Shown here piece by piece: positions 16,016 to 24,415 of a stretch of DNA of 36,992 bases. The notes below the pieces were generated by a model. The model ran no database searches and was not told where the DNA came from. It saw nothing but the letters and a program-made list of their open reading frames with translations. Position 1 is the stretch's first letter. The number at the start of each line of letters is the position of its first letter. The stretch is from an uncultured Prevotella sp. GTDB taxonomy: Bacteria; Bacteroidota; Bacteroidia; Bacteroidales; Bacteroidaceae. The stretch lies in NCBI GenBank assembly GCA_900548195.1, contig URJQ01000009.1:1-36992 (forward strand), written 5' to 3'. Both the position numbers and the translations under genes were made by a program.

Positions 16016-17197
16016 ATGAACAACCTAAAGACTTTACTTTTCTCTGCAGGCGTTGCCATGGCAATGTTCTCTGCTTGCTCTTCAACGGAAGGCAAATCTA
16101 CACTGACACAATCTGGACTTGATGCCGCTGCTTTCGACACTGTGATTGGTGGTAAGAAGGTGGCTCTCTATACCCTCACTAATGCCAACGGCATGGAAGT
16201 CTGCATCACAAACTATGGTGGACGCGTAGTTTCGCTTGTGGTACCTGATAAAGATGGCAAACCAACTGATGTTGTCCTCGGTTTCGACAATATCGCACAG
16301 TATGCTGATACTCTCAATTCTCCAAGTGATTATGGCTCTTCTGTAGGTCGCTATGCTAACCGTATCGCAGGAGGTAAGTTCTCTCTTAATGGACAGGAAT
16401 ATCAGTTGAAGCAGAATGATAAGATGAATTGTCTTCACGGCGGTGGTACTACAGGCTGGATGAACCAAGTCTATGAGGCAGAGCAAGTTGGTGATTCTAT
16501 CCTCAAGCTCACCATTACCGCACCTGATGGAGAGAATGGTTTCCCTGGTACTGTAAAGGCAACCACTACATACACTCTCAAGTCTGATAATACTCTCGAT
16601 ATGGTATGGGAGGCAACTACAGATAAAGAGACAATTATCAACCAGACAAACCACAACTATTATAACCTTAATGGCGACTTCAACAGCGTTGGAACTGACA
16701 TGATTCTCTATATCAATGCTGATAATTTTACTCCGTCTGATGAATTCTATATCCCAACAGGCGAAGTTAAGCCTGTCAAGGGTACCCCATTTGACTTTAC
16801 CACACCTCACGCTATCAAGGATGCTATCGGTGCAGACTTCGATCAGGTGAAGAATGCTAACGGAGGTATTGACCATAATTTCTGTCTCAATACTTACAAG
16901 GATGGCAAGGGTGACGATACTCAGGTGTGCGCTTCTCTCTATTCTCCAAAGACTGGTATCTTCTTGGAGATGTTCACCAATGAGCCTGGCGTGCAGTGTT
17001 ACACAGGTAATTTCCAGGGTATCGGCAATGAGCCAAATATCAAGCACAAGGGTGGTAAGTACCCACAATATGTCAGCGTATGTCTCGAAAGTCAGAAATA
17101 CCCTGACTCTCCTAACAAGAAAGACTTCGTACAGCCTACACTCAAGCCAGGCGAAAAGTACTATAGCCACGCAGCTTACAGATTCTCAATCAAGTAA
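16016..17197 (+). CDS. galM: aldose 1-epimerase, lipoprotein form
   Basis: Mutarotase that interconverts alpha and beta forms of free aldoses. The 393 residues begin with a lipoprotein signal peptide ending in F-S-A-C (Cys21), so unlike E. coli GalM it should sit in the envelope, acting on sugars in the periplasm before uptake. Family landmarks are NYGGRVVSLVVPDKDG, SSVGRYANRIAGGKF (the conserved Arg-containing loop), CLHGGGTTGWMNQVY with the first catalytic His, NQTNHNYYNLNG with the second His, and a late FLEMFTNEPGVQCYTGN carrying the catalytic Glu. It heads the arabinose module and is followed by a hairpin and then the symporter gene, so presumably it prepares arabinose for the transporter. 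Confidence 0.93.
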   Translation: MNNLKTLLFSAGVAMAMFSACSSTEGKSTLTQSGLDAAAFDTVIGGKKVALYTLTNANGMEVCITNYGGRVVSLVVPDKDGKPTDVVLGFDNIAQYADTLNSPSDYGSSVGRYANRIAGGKFSLNGQEYQLKQNDKMNCLHGGGTTGWMNQVYEAEQVGDSILKLTITAPDGENGFPGTVKATTTYTLKSDNTLDMVWEATTDKETIINQTNHNYYNLNGDFNSVGTDMILYINADNFTPSDEFYIPTGEVKPVKGTPFDFTTPHAIKDAIGADFDQVKNANGGIDHNFCLNTYKDGKGDDTQVCASLYSPKTGIFLEMFTNEPGVQCYTGNFQGIGNEPNIKHKGGKYPQYVSVCLESQKYPDSPNKKDFVQPTLKPGEKYYSHAAYRFSIK

Positions 17198-17203
17198 ATA
17201 TAA

Positions 17204-17246
17204 CGCTTTTGTCACCGATTGCCTTTTGGCTTTCGGTGACTTAGCG
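17204..17246 (+). promoter_or_regulatory. structured hairpin between galM and symporter
   Basis: A symmetric nested hairpin: CGCT (17204-17207) with AGCG (17243-17246), GTCACCGA (17211-17218) with TCGGTGAC (17233-17240), and GCC-TTTT-GGC at the tip, separated by small T-rich internal loops. No T-run follows, so it is not a standard terminator. It could lower read-through or protect the galM mRNA 3' end. Confidence 0.6.
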
Positions 17247-17340
17247 TGTCATTGATTGTCAGTCTATTATGGTATTAAAGCTAAAGAAAAAAAATAAATA
17301 TAATTATTAAAACAAAACTCAAAAAAACTCTAACAAAACA

Positions 17341-19323
17341 ATGAGCGTATTAGAAGCTTTAAAGAACAATGGCTTTGAGACTATCGATTATGTAGTATTC
17401 ATTGCCTACATTGTACTTCTTGTAGGTTTGGGAATGTTCCTCAGCCGTAGCAAGAAAGGTGAAGAGAAATCATCTACAGACTACTTCCTCGCTGGTAACA
17501 CCTTGACTTGGTGGGCGGTAGGTGCATCTCTTATCGCTGCAAATATCTCAGCAGAACAGTTTATCGGCATGTCCGGTTCAGCTTTCGCTTCAGGTATCGC
17601 GCAGGCAGCTTACGAGCTTATGGCTGCAGCTACTCTGATCGTAGTCGGTAAGTTCCTCCTTCCTCTGATGATCGAGAAGAAGATTTTTACTATCCCACAG
17701 TTCCTTCGTGAGCGTTACAACTGGGGTGTAGGACTTGCATTCTCTCTCCTCTGGCTTTTCCTCTATGTATTCGTAAACCTCACCTCTGTATCTTGGCTCG
17801 GTGCTCTCGCTATTCAGCAGATTCTCGGTCTCCCTACTGACATGATTATCAATGTAGGTGGTATCGAAATCGACCAGGTTCGCATGGTTATCATCCTCAC
17901 ACTCTTCGTTATCGCTGGTGTTTACTCCATCTATGGCGGTCTCGCTTCTGTGGCATGGACCGACGTTATGCAGGTGACATTCCTCGTAGGTGGCGGTCTT
18001 ATCACTGCTTATGCTGCTCTCTCCGTAATCGGTCACGAGGTATGGGGATGCGGCGCTATTGAGGCGTTGGGCAATATATTTGATTGGTGCGTCAACCAGC
18101 CTGGTGACAAGCACTTCAATCTTGTCGTAACCCGTCAGGAAGAACTCTATCCAGTAGTCAATGGAGTGGTAGAAAATGGTGTTGTAGTACAGAAGGAAGA
18201 CCCATTCTTTACTAACCCTGGTATCGTTCTTATCTTTGGTGCTCTCTGGCTTACAAACCTCGGTTACTGGGGCTTCAACCAGTACATCATCCAGAAGGGT
18301 CTTGCTGCCAAGTCTCTCTCTGAGGCTAAGAAGGGTATGATTTTCGCAGCATTCCTCAAGATTCTTATTCCATTCATCGTTTGTATTCCTGGTGTTTGCG
18401 CATTCTACATCATGAATGGCGATGGCGAAGCCCTCGAAACTCTCCGTCATACTCTCGCTGGTGGCATTGAGCGTTCTGATGATGCTTATCCATTCCTTAT
18501 CCGTAACTTCACCCCTACATTCGTTAAGGGTCTCTCTTTCGCAGCTCTCGCAGCCGCTGTTATCTCTTCTCTTGCTTCAATGTTCAACTCTACTTCCACT
18601 CTCTTCACGATGGATATCTACAAGCAGTTCATCAACAAGAATGCAAGTGAGAGACGTCTCGTTACTGTAGGTCGTATGACTTCTGTTGCTGCTCTGCTCA
18701 TCGCTCTCGTTGCTGTTTATCCATTGATGGGCGGTATCGACCAGGCATTCCAGTTCATCCAGGAATACTCTTCATTCGTATATCCTGGCGTAGTGGTAAT
18801 CTTCGGTCTCGGACTCCTTTGGAAGCGTGCTTCCGGCACCGCAGCTGTTGTTGCCGCTATCGGTACTTTCGCTTTCTCTATCCTCTTCAAGTTTACAATG
18901 CCTGATGTTCCATTCCTCGTTCGTTCTGGATATGTGTTCATCGTTCTCGTAGTTCTCTTCGTAGGTATCTCATTGAGAAGTGGCAAGGCAGAGCCTGCCG
19001 ACCAGCTTTCTGACAGCACTATCAAGACTCAGCTGTTCTGGAGCACAGTGCTTTATGCTGTGTGTGGCTTGTCTGTAGTATTCCTCGTGCTCTCTTACTT
19101 CAACACAACTCTCGCAGTTCACGGTGTTGCAGGTGCGATGATCTTCATGGCAGCTATTACAGCAACCATCGGTTTCTACCTCCGTTCTAATGCTCTTGAC
19201 AAGGTACAGGACCCTAAGCGCGTGCCTATCGACCTCAACATCTTCAAGACTGACCGTGCTTTCAATATCGGTGCATGCGGAGTAATTCTGATTCTCACAA
19301 TTCTCTATATTGCTCTCTGGTAA
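17341..19323 (+). CDS. sodium/solute symporter (SSS family), probably for arabinose
   Basis: A 660-residue inner-membrane transporter of the SGLT/SSS family, which couples sugar import to sodium. The first helix is IDYVVFIAYIVLLVGLGMFL; the diagnostic loop SSTDYFLAGNTLTWWAVGAS leads into NISAEQFIGMSGSAFASG, the SSS signature. About 14 transmembrane segments can be traced, with the late core helices (SFAALAAAVISSLASMFNSTSTLFTMDIYK) containing the conserved Ser/Thr sodium-site residues. The C-terminal segment adds further helices. Its place between mutarotase and the AraR-type regulator points to L-arabinose as substrate; that is inferred from context. Translation starts at ATG 17341 after an A-rich leader. 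Confidence 0.93.
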   Translation: MSVLEALKNNGFETIDYVVFIAYIVLLVGLGMFLSRSKKGEEKSSTDYFLAGNTLTWWAVGASLIAANISAEQFIGMSGSAFASGIAQAAYELMAAATLIVVGKFLLPLMIEKKIFTIPQFLRERYNWGVGLAFSLLWLFLYVFVNLTSVSWLGALAIQQILGLPTDMIINVGGIEIDQVRMVIILTLFVIAGVYSIYGGLASVAWTDVMQVTFLVGGGLITAYAALSVIGHEVWGCGAIEALGNIFDWCVNQPGDKHFNLVVTRQEELYPVVNGVVENGVVVQKEDPFFTNPGIVLIFGALWLTNLGYWGFNQYIIQKGLAAKSLSEAKKGMIFAAFLKILIPFIVCIPGVCAFYIMNGDGEALETLRHTLAGGIERSDDAYPFLIRNFTPTFVKGLSFAALAAAVISSLASMFNSTSTLFTMDIYKQFINKNASERRLVTVGRMTSVAALLIALVAVYPLMGGIDQAFQFIQEYSSFVYPGVVVIFGLGLLWKRASGTAAVVAAIGTFAFSILFKFTMPDVPFLVRSGYVFIVLVVLFVGISLRSGKAEPADQLSDSTIKTQLFWSTVLYAVCGLSVVFLVLSYFNTTLAVHGVAGAMIFMAAITATIGFYLRSNALDKVQDPKRVPIDLNIFKTDRAFNIGACGVILILTILYIALW

Positions 19324-19496
19324 TATGAGAATGCCAATATAATCATCAATGATGAGATGGGAAGTGGCAACTGTAAGCCAGATTGCCACTTTCCACCTCA
19401 ACATTGAATTTTCAATTGAAAACAAAAAGGTTTCCACCTTATTTATATATAGGCGGTGACTTTATTGGGCACAATAACTGAAAATCTACGTCAAAC

Positions 19497-19569
19497 GTGA
19501 GATAACAAAATCTCACACAAAAAAACGCAATCGCCCGGTCGGCAAAGTCGTGAGACTGCGAGCGATTTT
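19497..19569 (+). promoter_or_regulatory. attenuator-like leader before araR
   Basis: Hairpin GTGAGAT (19497-19503) with ATCTCAC (19510-19516), then a terminator-like imperfect stem AATCGC (19529-19534) with GCGATT (19562-19567) ending in TTTT. GTGAGA recurs at 19550-19555, so TCTCAC can pair either with the first copy or with this one; the second choice would separate the terminator arms. It could equally be the symporter's ordinary terminator. Confidence 0.4.
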
Positions 19570-19613
19570 AGTACTTTCTTAAACAATAACACACATAAGG
19601 GTAGCGAAAGAAT

Positions 19614-20294
19614 ATGACGCAATACTATGACAATATCGAGCCGATTTTAGTGTCTGTGGACTGTATCGTCTTCGGATTTGATGAAGGAAAACTCAAACTT
19701 CTCATCGGCAAGAGAAAATTAGACCCAGGTATGGGACAGTGGTCGCTTTACGGTGGCTTCGTTAGACCTAATGAGAGTCTTCACGAAGCGGCAGAGCGTA
19801 CACTGAACGAACTTACAGGTCTCGGCAATATGTATCTGACTCAAGTAGGTACATACGGTAAGATCGACCGTGACCCAGGTGAAAGGGTTATCTCTGTGGC
19901 TTACTGTGCGCTTATCAATGTAAGCGATTATAGTGAGGTACGACAAAAAGAATATGGAGTGGAGTGGGTCAATGTGGATAGTCTCCCCAAGCTTTACTCT
20001 GACCATGGCAAGATGGTGAATGATGCTTTAGCTAAGCTTCGTCGCCACATCTCTAACGAACCTCTGTGTTTCAATCTGCTTCCTGAGTTGTTTACGCTTA
20101 CTCAGCTGCAGTTGCTTTACGAGGCTATTTTAGGCGAAGAAATTGACAAACGTAACTTCCGCAAGCGTATCAAGGGTGTACCAAGCATACAGAAAACGGA
20201 ATTTATCGACAAAAATACAAGCAAACGAGGCGCTTACCTCTATCGTTTCAGCGAGAGCGGATTTATCAAGGATGCTAAGTTTGTTCTGAAATAA
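19614..20294 (+). CDS. araR: Nudix-winged-helix regulator of arabinose use (AraR type)
   Basis: A 226-residue transcription factor of the NrtR/AraR kind: an N-terminal Nudix fold that senses a ligand and a C-terminal winged helix-turn-helix. The Nudix box lies at residues 48-70 (GFVRPNESLHEAAERTL then NELTGL). Catalytic acidic positions are lost: the RE of the consensus is R62-T63 and the EE is E66-L67, so it is probably a binding protein and not a hydrolase. The DNA-binding part is about residues 150-226 (LFTLTQLQLLYEAILGEEID, FRKRIKGVPSIQ, SKRGAYLYRF). A Nudix-type AraR has been described as the arabinose regulator in Bacteroides; the position here, between symporter and araD, matches that role. 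The ligand is expected to be L-arabinose or a metabolite. Confidence 0.85.
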   Translation: MTQYYDNIEPILVSVDCIVFGFDEGKLKLLIGKRKLDPGMGQWSLYGGFVRPNESLHEAAERTLNELTGLGNMYLTQVGTYGKIDRDPGERVISVAYCALINVSDYSEVRQKEYGVEWVNVDSLPKLYSDHGKMVNDALAKLRRHISNEPLCFNLLPELFTLTQLQLLYEAILGEEIDKRNFRKRIKGVPSIQKTEFIDKNTSKRGAYLYRFSESGFIKDAKFVLK

Positions 20295-20302
20295 TCGAGC
20301 TT

Positions 20303-20387
20303 CTGTCGTTTGGTTGCTTCGTTGTTCTGTCCCTTCAGTCCTTAGGCTTAAGCCCAGAAATCAAGGCAAGGCAACCAGACCTGACAG
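20303..20387. promoter_or_regulatory. structured araR-araD spacer
   Basis: CTGTCGTTTGGTTGC (20303-20317) is the imperfect inverse of GCAACCAGACCTGACAG (20371-20387). Between them lies the perfect palindrome GGCTTAAGCC (about 20345-20354). It starts 8 bp after the araR stop codon. It may end the araR transcript or shape the araD leader. No T-run follows the outer stem. Confidence 0.45.
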
Positions 20388-20451
20388 CCATAGTGCCAAC
20401 GGCAACGTCCGTAGGAAGCATTATATCTAAAATACTAATAAATAACCAATT

Positions 20452-21162
20452 ATGTTAGAAGAACTTAAGCAGAAAGTATTCAAGGCAAATCTTGACCTCG
20501 TCAAGCAAGGGCTCGTAATCTTTACCTGGGGAAATGTCTCAGGAATTGATCGTGAGAAGGGACTCGTAGTTATCAAGCCATCTGGCGTTAGCTATGATGA
20601 AATGAAGGCAGAAGATATGGTAGTCGTGGATTTGCAGACAGGCAAAGTCGTAGAAGGTGACCTTAACCCTTCAAGTGACACTCCGACTCACCTCGTGCTC
20701 TATAGAGCTTTTCCTAATATCCAAGGCGTTGTACATACTCATTCCACTTATGCCACTGCCTTTGCACAGGCTGGTAAGGATATTCCAAATATAGGAACTA
20801 CTCACGCTGACTATTTCTATAAGGACATCCCTTGCACTCGTGACATGAACGAAGCAGAGGTAAAAGGTCAATACGAATTGGAGACTGGTAACGTAATCGT
20901 AGATGAAATCCTCAATATCCGAAAGATAAATCCTGACCATACTCCTGCTGTTCTCGTCAAAAATCATGGTCCTTTCTCATGGGGTACATCGCCTGACAAT
21001 GCAGTCTATAATGCTAAAGTAATGGAACAGTGTGCAAAAATGGCATTCATTGCTCTGAGCGTAAACCCGAATCTGACAATGAATCCACTGCTTGTTGAGA
21101 AGCATTATATGCGCAAGCATGGTCCTAACGCTTATTACGGACAGAAGGGAAAGAAGCATTAA
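20452..21162 (+). CDS. araD: L-ribulose-5-phosphate 4-epimerase
   Basis: Class II aldolase-fold, zinc-dependent enzyme that converts L-ribulose 5-phosphate to D-xylulose 5-phosphate by retro-aldol chemistry. The 236 residues match the family length. Zinc ligands are visible as VVHTHSTYATAFAQ with His95 and His97 and the later histidine in LVKNHGPFSWGTSP; the phosphate/substrate loop is TWGNVSGID (25-33) with KPSGVSYDEM. It ends with the typical MRKHGPNAYYGQKGKKH. It is the first enzyme gene after araR, 86 bp before araA. Confidence 0.96.
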   Translation: MLEELKQKVFKANLDLVKQGLVIFTWGNVSGIDREKGLVVIKPSGVSYDEMKAEDMVVVDLQTGKVVEGDLNPSSDTPTHLVLYRAFPNIQGVVHTHSTYATAFAQAGKDIPNIGTTHADYFYKDIPCTRDMNEAEVKGQYELETGNVIVDEILNIRKINPDHTPAVLVKNHGPFSWGTSPDNAVYNAKVMEQCAKMAFIALSVNPNLTMNPLLVEKHYMRKHGPNAYYGQKGKKH

Positions 21163-21248
21163 CCCCTTCCCTCATTGCTTTTGTATGCTAAGTTTAGGAT
21201 AATTTATTACTCCAATAATCATTTTCTATATCTATAATTACTATAACT

Positions 21249-22790
21249 ATGATTGAAGCATTTAAAGAATTGGAAGTGTGGTTCGTCACAGGAGCACAAC
21301 TTCTCTACGGAGGTGAAACCGTAAAAATCGTTGACGGTCACTCTCAGGAAATGGTCGCAGGACTTAATCAGTCTGGCATCATTCCTATAAAGGTAGTCTA
21401 TAAAGGCACTGCTAACTCATCCGCTGAGGTGGAAGCTGTCATGAAGGCAGCTAATAATGACAGAAAGTGTGTAGGTATCATCACATGGATGCACACCTTC
21501 TCACCTGCTAAAATGTGGATTAAGGGACTCCAGGCTCTTCAGAAGCCTTTGCTCCATTTCCATACTCAGTATAATGCTGAGATTCCTTGGGACAGTATAG
21601 ACATGGACTTCATGAACCTTAATCAGTCTGCTCACGGAGATATTGAGTTCGGACATATATGCTCTCGTATGCGTGTGCCACGTAAGGTGGTAGTAGGTTA
21701 CTGGAAGAGCGAAGAGGCTCAGCGCCAGATTGCTGTTTGGGCACGCGTTGCTGCCGCTGTAGCTGACTCTCATGATGTTCGTTGTCTTATGTTCGGTATG
21801 AACATGAACAATGTTGCTGTTACTGATGGTGACCGCGTTGAGTTCGAACAGCGCCTCGGTTATCACGTTGATTACTATCCTGTTTCCTCACTCATGGACT
21901 ACTTCAAGAAAGTCACTGACGCTGAAGCTGATGCTCTCGTTGAGGAATACAAGAAGGAATATACCATCAAGATTGATGAGTCTGGCGAGGAAGTATATTG
22001 GGAAAAGGTAAAGAATGCGGCCAAAGCTGAAATTGCTCTTCGCAGAGTACTCAAGGATGAGGGCGCAACAGCCTTCACAACAAACTTTGATGACCTCGGT
22101 GATGCTGATATCAATGACCCTAACTTCGTAGGTTTCGACCAGATTCCTGGTCTCGCTTCTCAGCGTCTTATGGCTGAAGGTATCGGCTTTGGCGCTGAAG
22201 GTGACTGGAAGACTGCTTGTCTTTACCGTTCTCTTTGGGTTATGAACCAGGGTATGAAGAAGGGTTGTTCTTTCCTTGAGGATTACACTCTCAACTTCTC
22301 TTACGAGGGCACATCTTCTCTTCAGAGCCACATGCTTGAGGTTTGTCCTCTCGTTGCTGTGGATAAACCTACTCTTGAGGTACATTTCCTCGGCATCGGA
22401 ATCCGCAAACAGCAGACTGCTCGCCTCGTGTTCACCAGCAAGACTGGTGCAGGATGCAAGGCTACTATCGTAGATCTTGGCAATCGTTTCCGTCTTATCA
22501 CAAGCGATGTCGAGTGTATCAAGCCAAAGCCAATGCCTCATCTTCCTGTTGCTTCTGCTCTATGGATTCCACAGCCTTCATTCGAAGTAGGTGCTGGAGC
22601 ATGGATTCTCGCTGGTGGAACTCACCATAGCGCATTCTCTTACGATATTACTGCTGAGTATTGGGAGGACTTCGCCGAGATGACTGGCATAGAGTTTGTT
22701 GGTATTAACAAAGAGACCACTATATCAAACTTCAAGCAGCAGCTCCGCAACAATGAGGTGTACTATATGCTTAACAAAGCTTTGAAATAA
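21249..22790 (+). CDS. araA: L-arabinose isomerase
   Basis: Converts L-arabinose to L-ribulose, the first intracellular step, in a manganese-dependent reaction. The 513 residues are full length and start with the family hallmark ELEVWFVTGAQLLYGGE. The four metal/active-site residues line up with E. coli AraA at a near-constant offset: Glu317 in GIGFGAEGDWKTA, Glu344 in SFLEDYTLNF, His361 in SHMLEVCP and His459/460 in GGTHHSAFS. MHTFSPAKMWIKGL (81-94) is the conserved substrate-facing segment. It is followed after 14 bp by the kinase gene, so the two are surely cotranscribed. Confidence 0.98.
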   Translation: MIEAFKELEVWFVTGAQLLYGGETVKIVDGHSQEMVAGLNQSGIIPIKVVYKGTANSSAEVEAVMKAANNDRKCVGIITWMHTFSPAKMWIKGLQALQKPLLHFHTQYNAEIPWDSIDMDFMNLNQSAHGDIEFGHICSRMRVPRKVVVGYWKSEEAQRQIAVWARVAAAVADSHDVRCLMFGMNMNNVAVTDGDRVEFEQRLGYHVDYYPVSSLMDYFKKVTDAEADALVEEYKKEYTIKIDESGEEVYWEKVKNAAKAEIALRRVLKDEGATAFTTNFDDLGDADINDPNFVGFDQIPGLASQRLMAEGIGFGAEGDWKTACLYRSLWVMNQGMKKGCSFLEDYTLNFSYEGTSSLQSHMLEVCPLVAVDKPTLEVHFLGIGIRKQQTARLVFTSKTGAGCKATIVDLGNRFRLITSDVECIKPKPMPHLPVASALWIPQPSFEVGAGAWILAGGTHHSAFSYDITAEYWEDFAEMTGIEFVGINKETTISNFKQQLRNNEVYYMLNKALK

Positions 22791-22804
22791 TTAATTCTCG
22801 TACA

Positions 22805-24397
22805 ATGACAGCAAAACAGACAATAGAACAAGGCAAAGCCATACTCGGTATCGAGTTTGGCTCTACCCGTATAAAGGCTGTTCTCATCGATCAGGAGAAC
22901 AAGCCGATAGCTCAGGGAAGCCACGAATGGGAAAACCAGTTGGTGGGAAATCTCTGGACATACAGCATTGATGCTATCTGGACCGGATTGCAGGACTGCT
23001 ATGCTGACCTCCGAAAGGACGTTAAGGCTCAGTATAACTGTGAAATCGAAAACCTTGCAGCCATCGGTATCAGTGCAATGATGCACGGATATATGGCTTT
23101 CAATGACAAAGGTGACATACTTGTGCCATTCCGCACATGGAGAAATACCAACACTGCCAAAGCTGCAGCTGAATTGTCAAAGCTATTTGTTTATAATATT
23201 CCTCTCCGATGGAGTATTTCTCACCTTTATCAGGCTATCCTTAATGGTGAAGACCACGTTAAGGATATTGCCTTCCAGACTACTCTGGCTGGTTATATCC
23301 ACTGGCAGTTGACTGGTGAAAAGGTGCTCGGCGTAGGTGATGCATCTGGTATGATGCCTATTGACCCTGAGACAAAGAACTATAATGCCGAAATGGTCAA
23401 TAAGTTTAATGCTCTTATTTCTTCTAAGGGATTCAATTGGACCGTACTCGACATCTTCCCAAAGGTGCTCAATGCTGGTGAGGATGCTGGCAGATTGACT
23501 GCTGAAGGTGCTAAGAGACTTGACGTTTCAGGACATCTTAATGCAGGTATTCCTTTCTGCCCTCCTGAAGGTGACGCAGGAACTGGTATGGTTGCCACTA
23601 ACGCTGTTAAGCAGCGCACTGGTAATGTTTCTGCCGGCACATCTTCTTTCTCTATGATTGTGTTGGAGAAAGACCTCACTAAGCCTTATGAGATGATTGA
23701 TATGGTTACCACTCCTGACGGTTCACTCGTGGCAATGGTTCACTGCAACAACTGCACAAGCGACCTTAATGCCTGGGTAAACCTCTTTAAGGAATATCAG
23801 CAACTTCTTGGCGTTCCGGTAGATATGAACGAAGTGTTCGGCAAACTCTATAACCATGCGCTTGAAGGTGATGCTGATTGCGGTGGACTTATTTCATATA
23901 ACTACATCTCCGGTGAACCTGTCACAGGATTGGCAGAAGGTCGTCCGATGTTTGTTCGCTCGGCAAATGACAAGTTCAACCTTGCAAACTTCATGCGTTC
24001 CCACCTCTATGCCTCTGTAGGTGTGCTCAAGATTGGTAACGATATCCTCTTCAATGAGGAGCATGTGAAGGTGGATCGCATCACCGGACATGGTGGATTG
24101 TTCAAGACAAAGGGCGTTGGACAGCGTGTTCTCGCTGCTGCCATCAATTCGCCAATATCCGTTATGGAGACAGCTGGTGAAGGTGGAGCTTGGGGTATCG
24201 CTCTTCTTGCTTCTTATCTTGTCAACCATGAAGGCAATGAAGCACTTGCGGATTTCCTTGACAACCATGTCTTTGCAGGCAATACCGGCGTAGAAATCGC
24301 TCCTACTGCTGAGGATGTTGCAGGTTTTAATATTTATATTGAAAACTACAAGCGTGGTCTCGCTATCGAAAAGGCGGCTGTAGAAAACAAGAACTAA
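22805..24397 (+). CDS. araB: FGGY-family carbohydrate kinase, probable L-ribulokinase
   Basis: Phosphorylates a ketose sugar, here most likely L-ribulose to L-ribulose 5-phosphate, since it lies 14 bp after araA and araD supplies the next step. The 530 residues show the ASKHA/FGGY fold: N-terminal phosphate-binding loop AILGIEFGSTRIKAVLID, sugar-site segment SAMMHGYMAF and RTWRNTN, and the C-terminal ATP-binding GHGGLFKTKGVGQRVLAAAI with METAGEGGAWGIAL. It is not closely like the E. coli AraB in these motifs and reads more like the xylulokinase-type kinases that Bacteroidota use for this job, so the symbol rests on context. The next gene starts 18 bp after its stop codon. Confidence 0.85.
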   Translation: MTAKQTIEQGKAILGIEFGSTRIKAVLIDQENKPIAQGSHEWENQLVGNLWTYSIDAIWTGLQDCYADLRKDVKAQYNCEIENLAAIGISAMMHGYMAFNDKGDILVPFRTWRNTNTAKAAAELSKLFVYNIPLRWSISHLYQAILNGEDHVKDIAFQTTLAGYIHWQLTGEKVLGVGDASGMMPIDPETKNYNAEMVNKFNALISSKGFNWTVLDIFPKVLNAGEDAGRLTAEGAKRLDVSGHLNAGIPFCPPEGDAGTGMVATNAVKQRTGNVSAGTSSFSMIVLEKDLTKPYEMIDMVTTPDGSLVAMVHCNNCTSDLNAWVNLFKEYQQLLGVPVDMNEVFGKLYNHALEGDADCGGLISYNYISGEPVTGLAEGRPMFVRSANDKFNLANFMRSHLYASVGVLKIGNDILFNEEHVKVDRITGHGGLFKTKGVGQRVLAAAINSPISVMETAGEGGAWGIALLASYLVNHEGNEALADFLDNHVFAGNTGVEIAPTAEDVAGFNIYIENYKRGLAIEKAAVENKN

Positions 24398-24415
24398 TCG
24401 CCCTTCTCCTATATA

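Noticed and set aside
16082..17170. 362-codon open frame on the minus strand
   Set aside because: Fully antisense to galM; no recognisable domain and no promoter.
17590..18450. 286-codon open frame on the minus strand
   Set aside because: Antisense to the symporter gene; composition is the complement of membrane helices.
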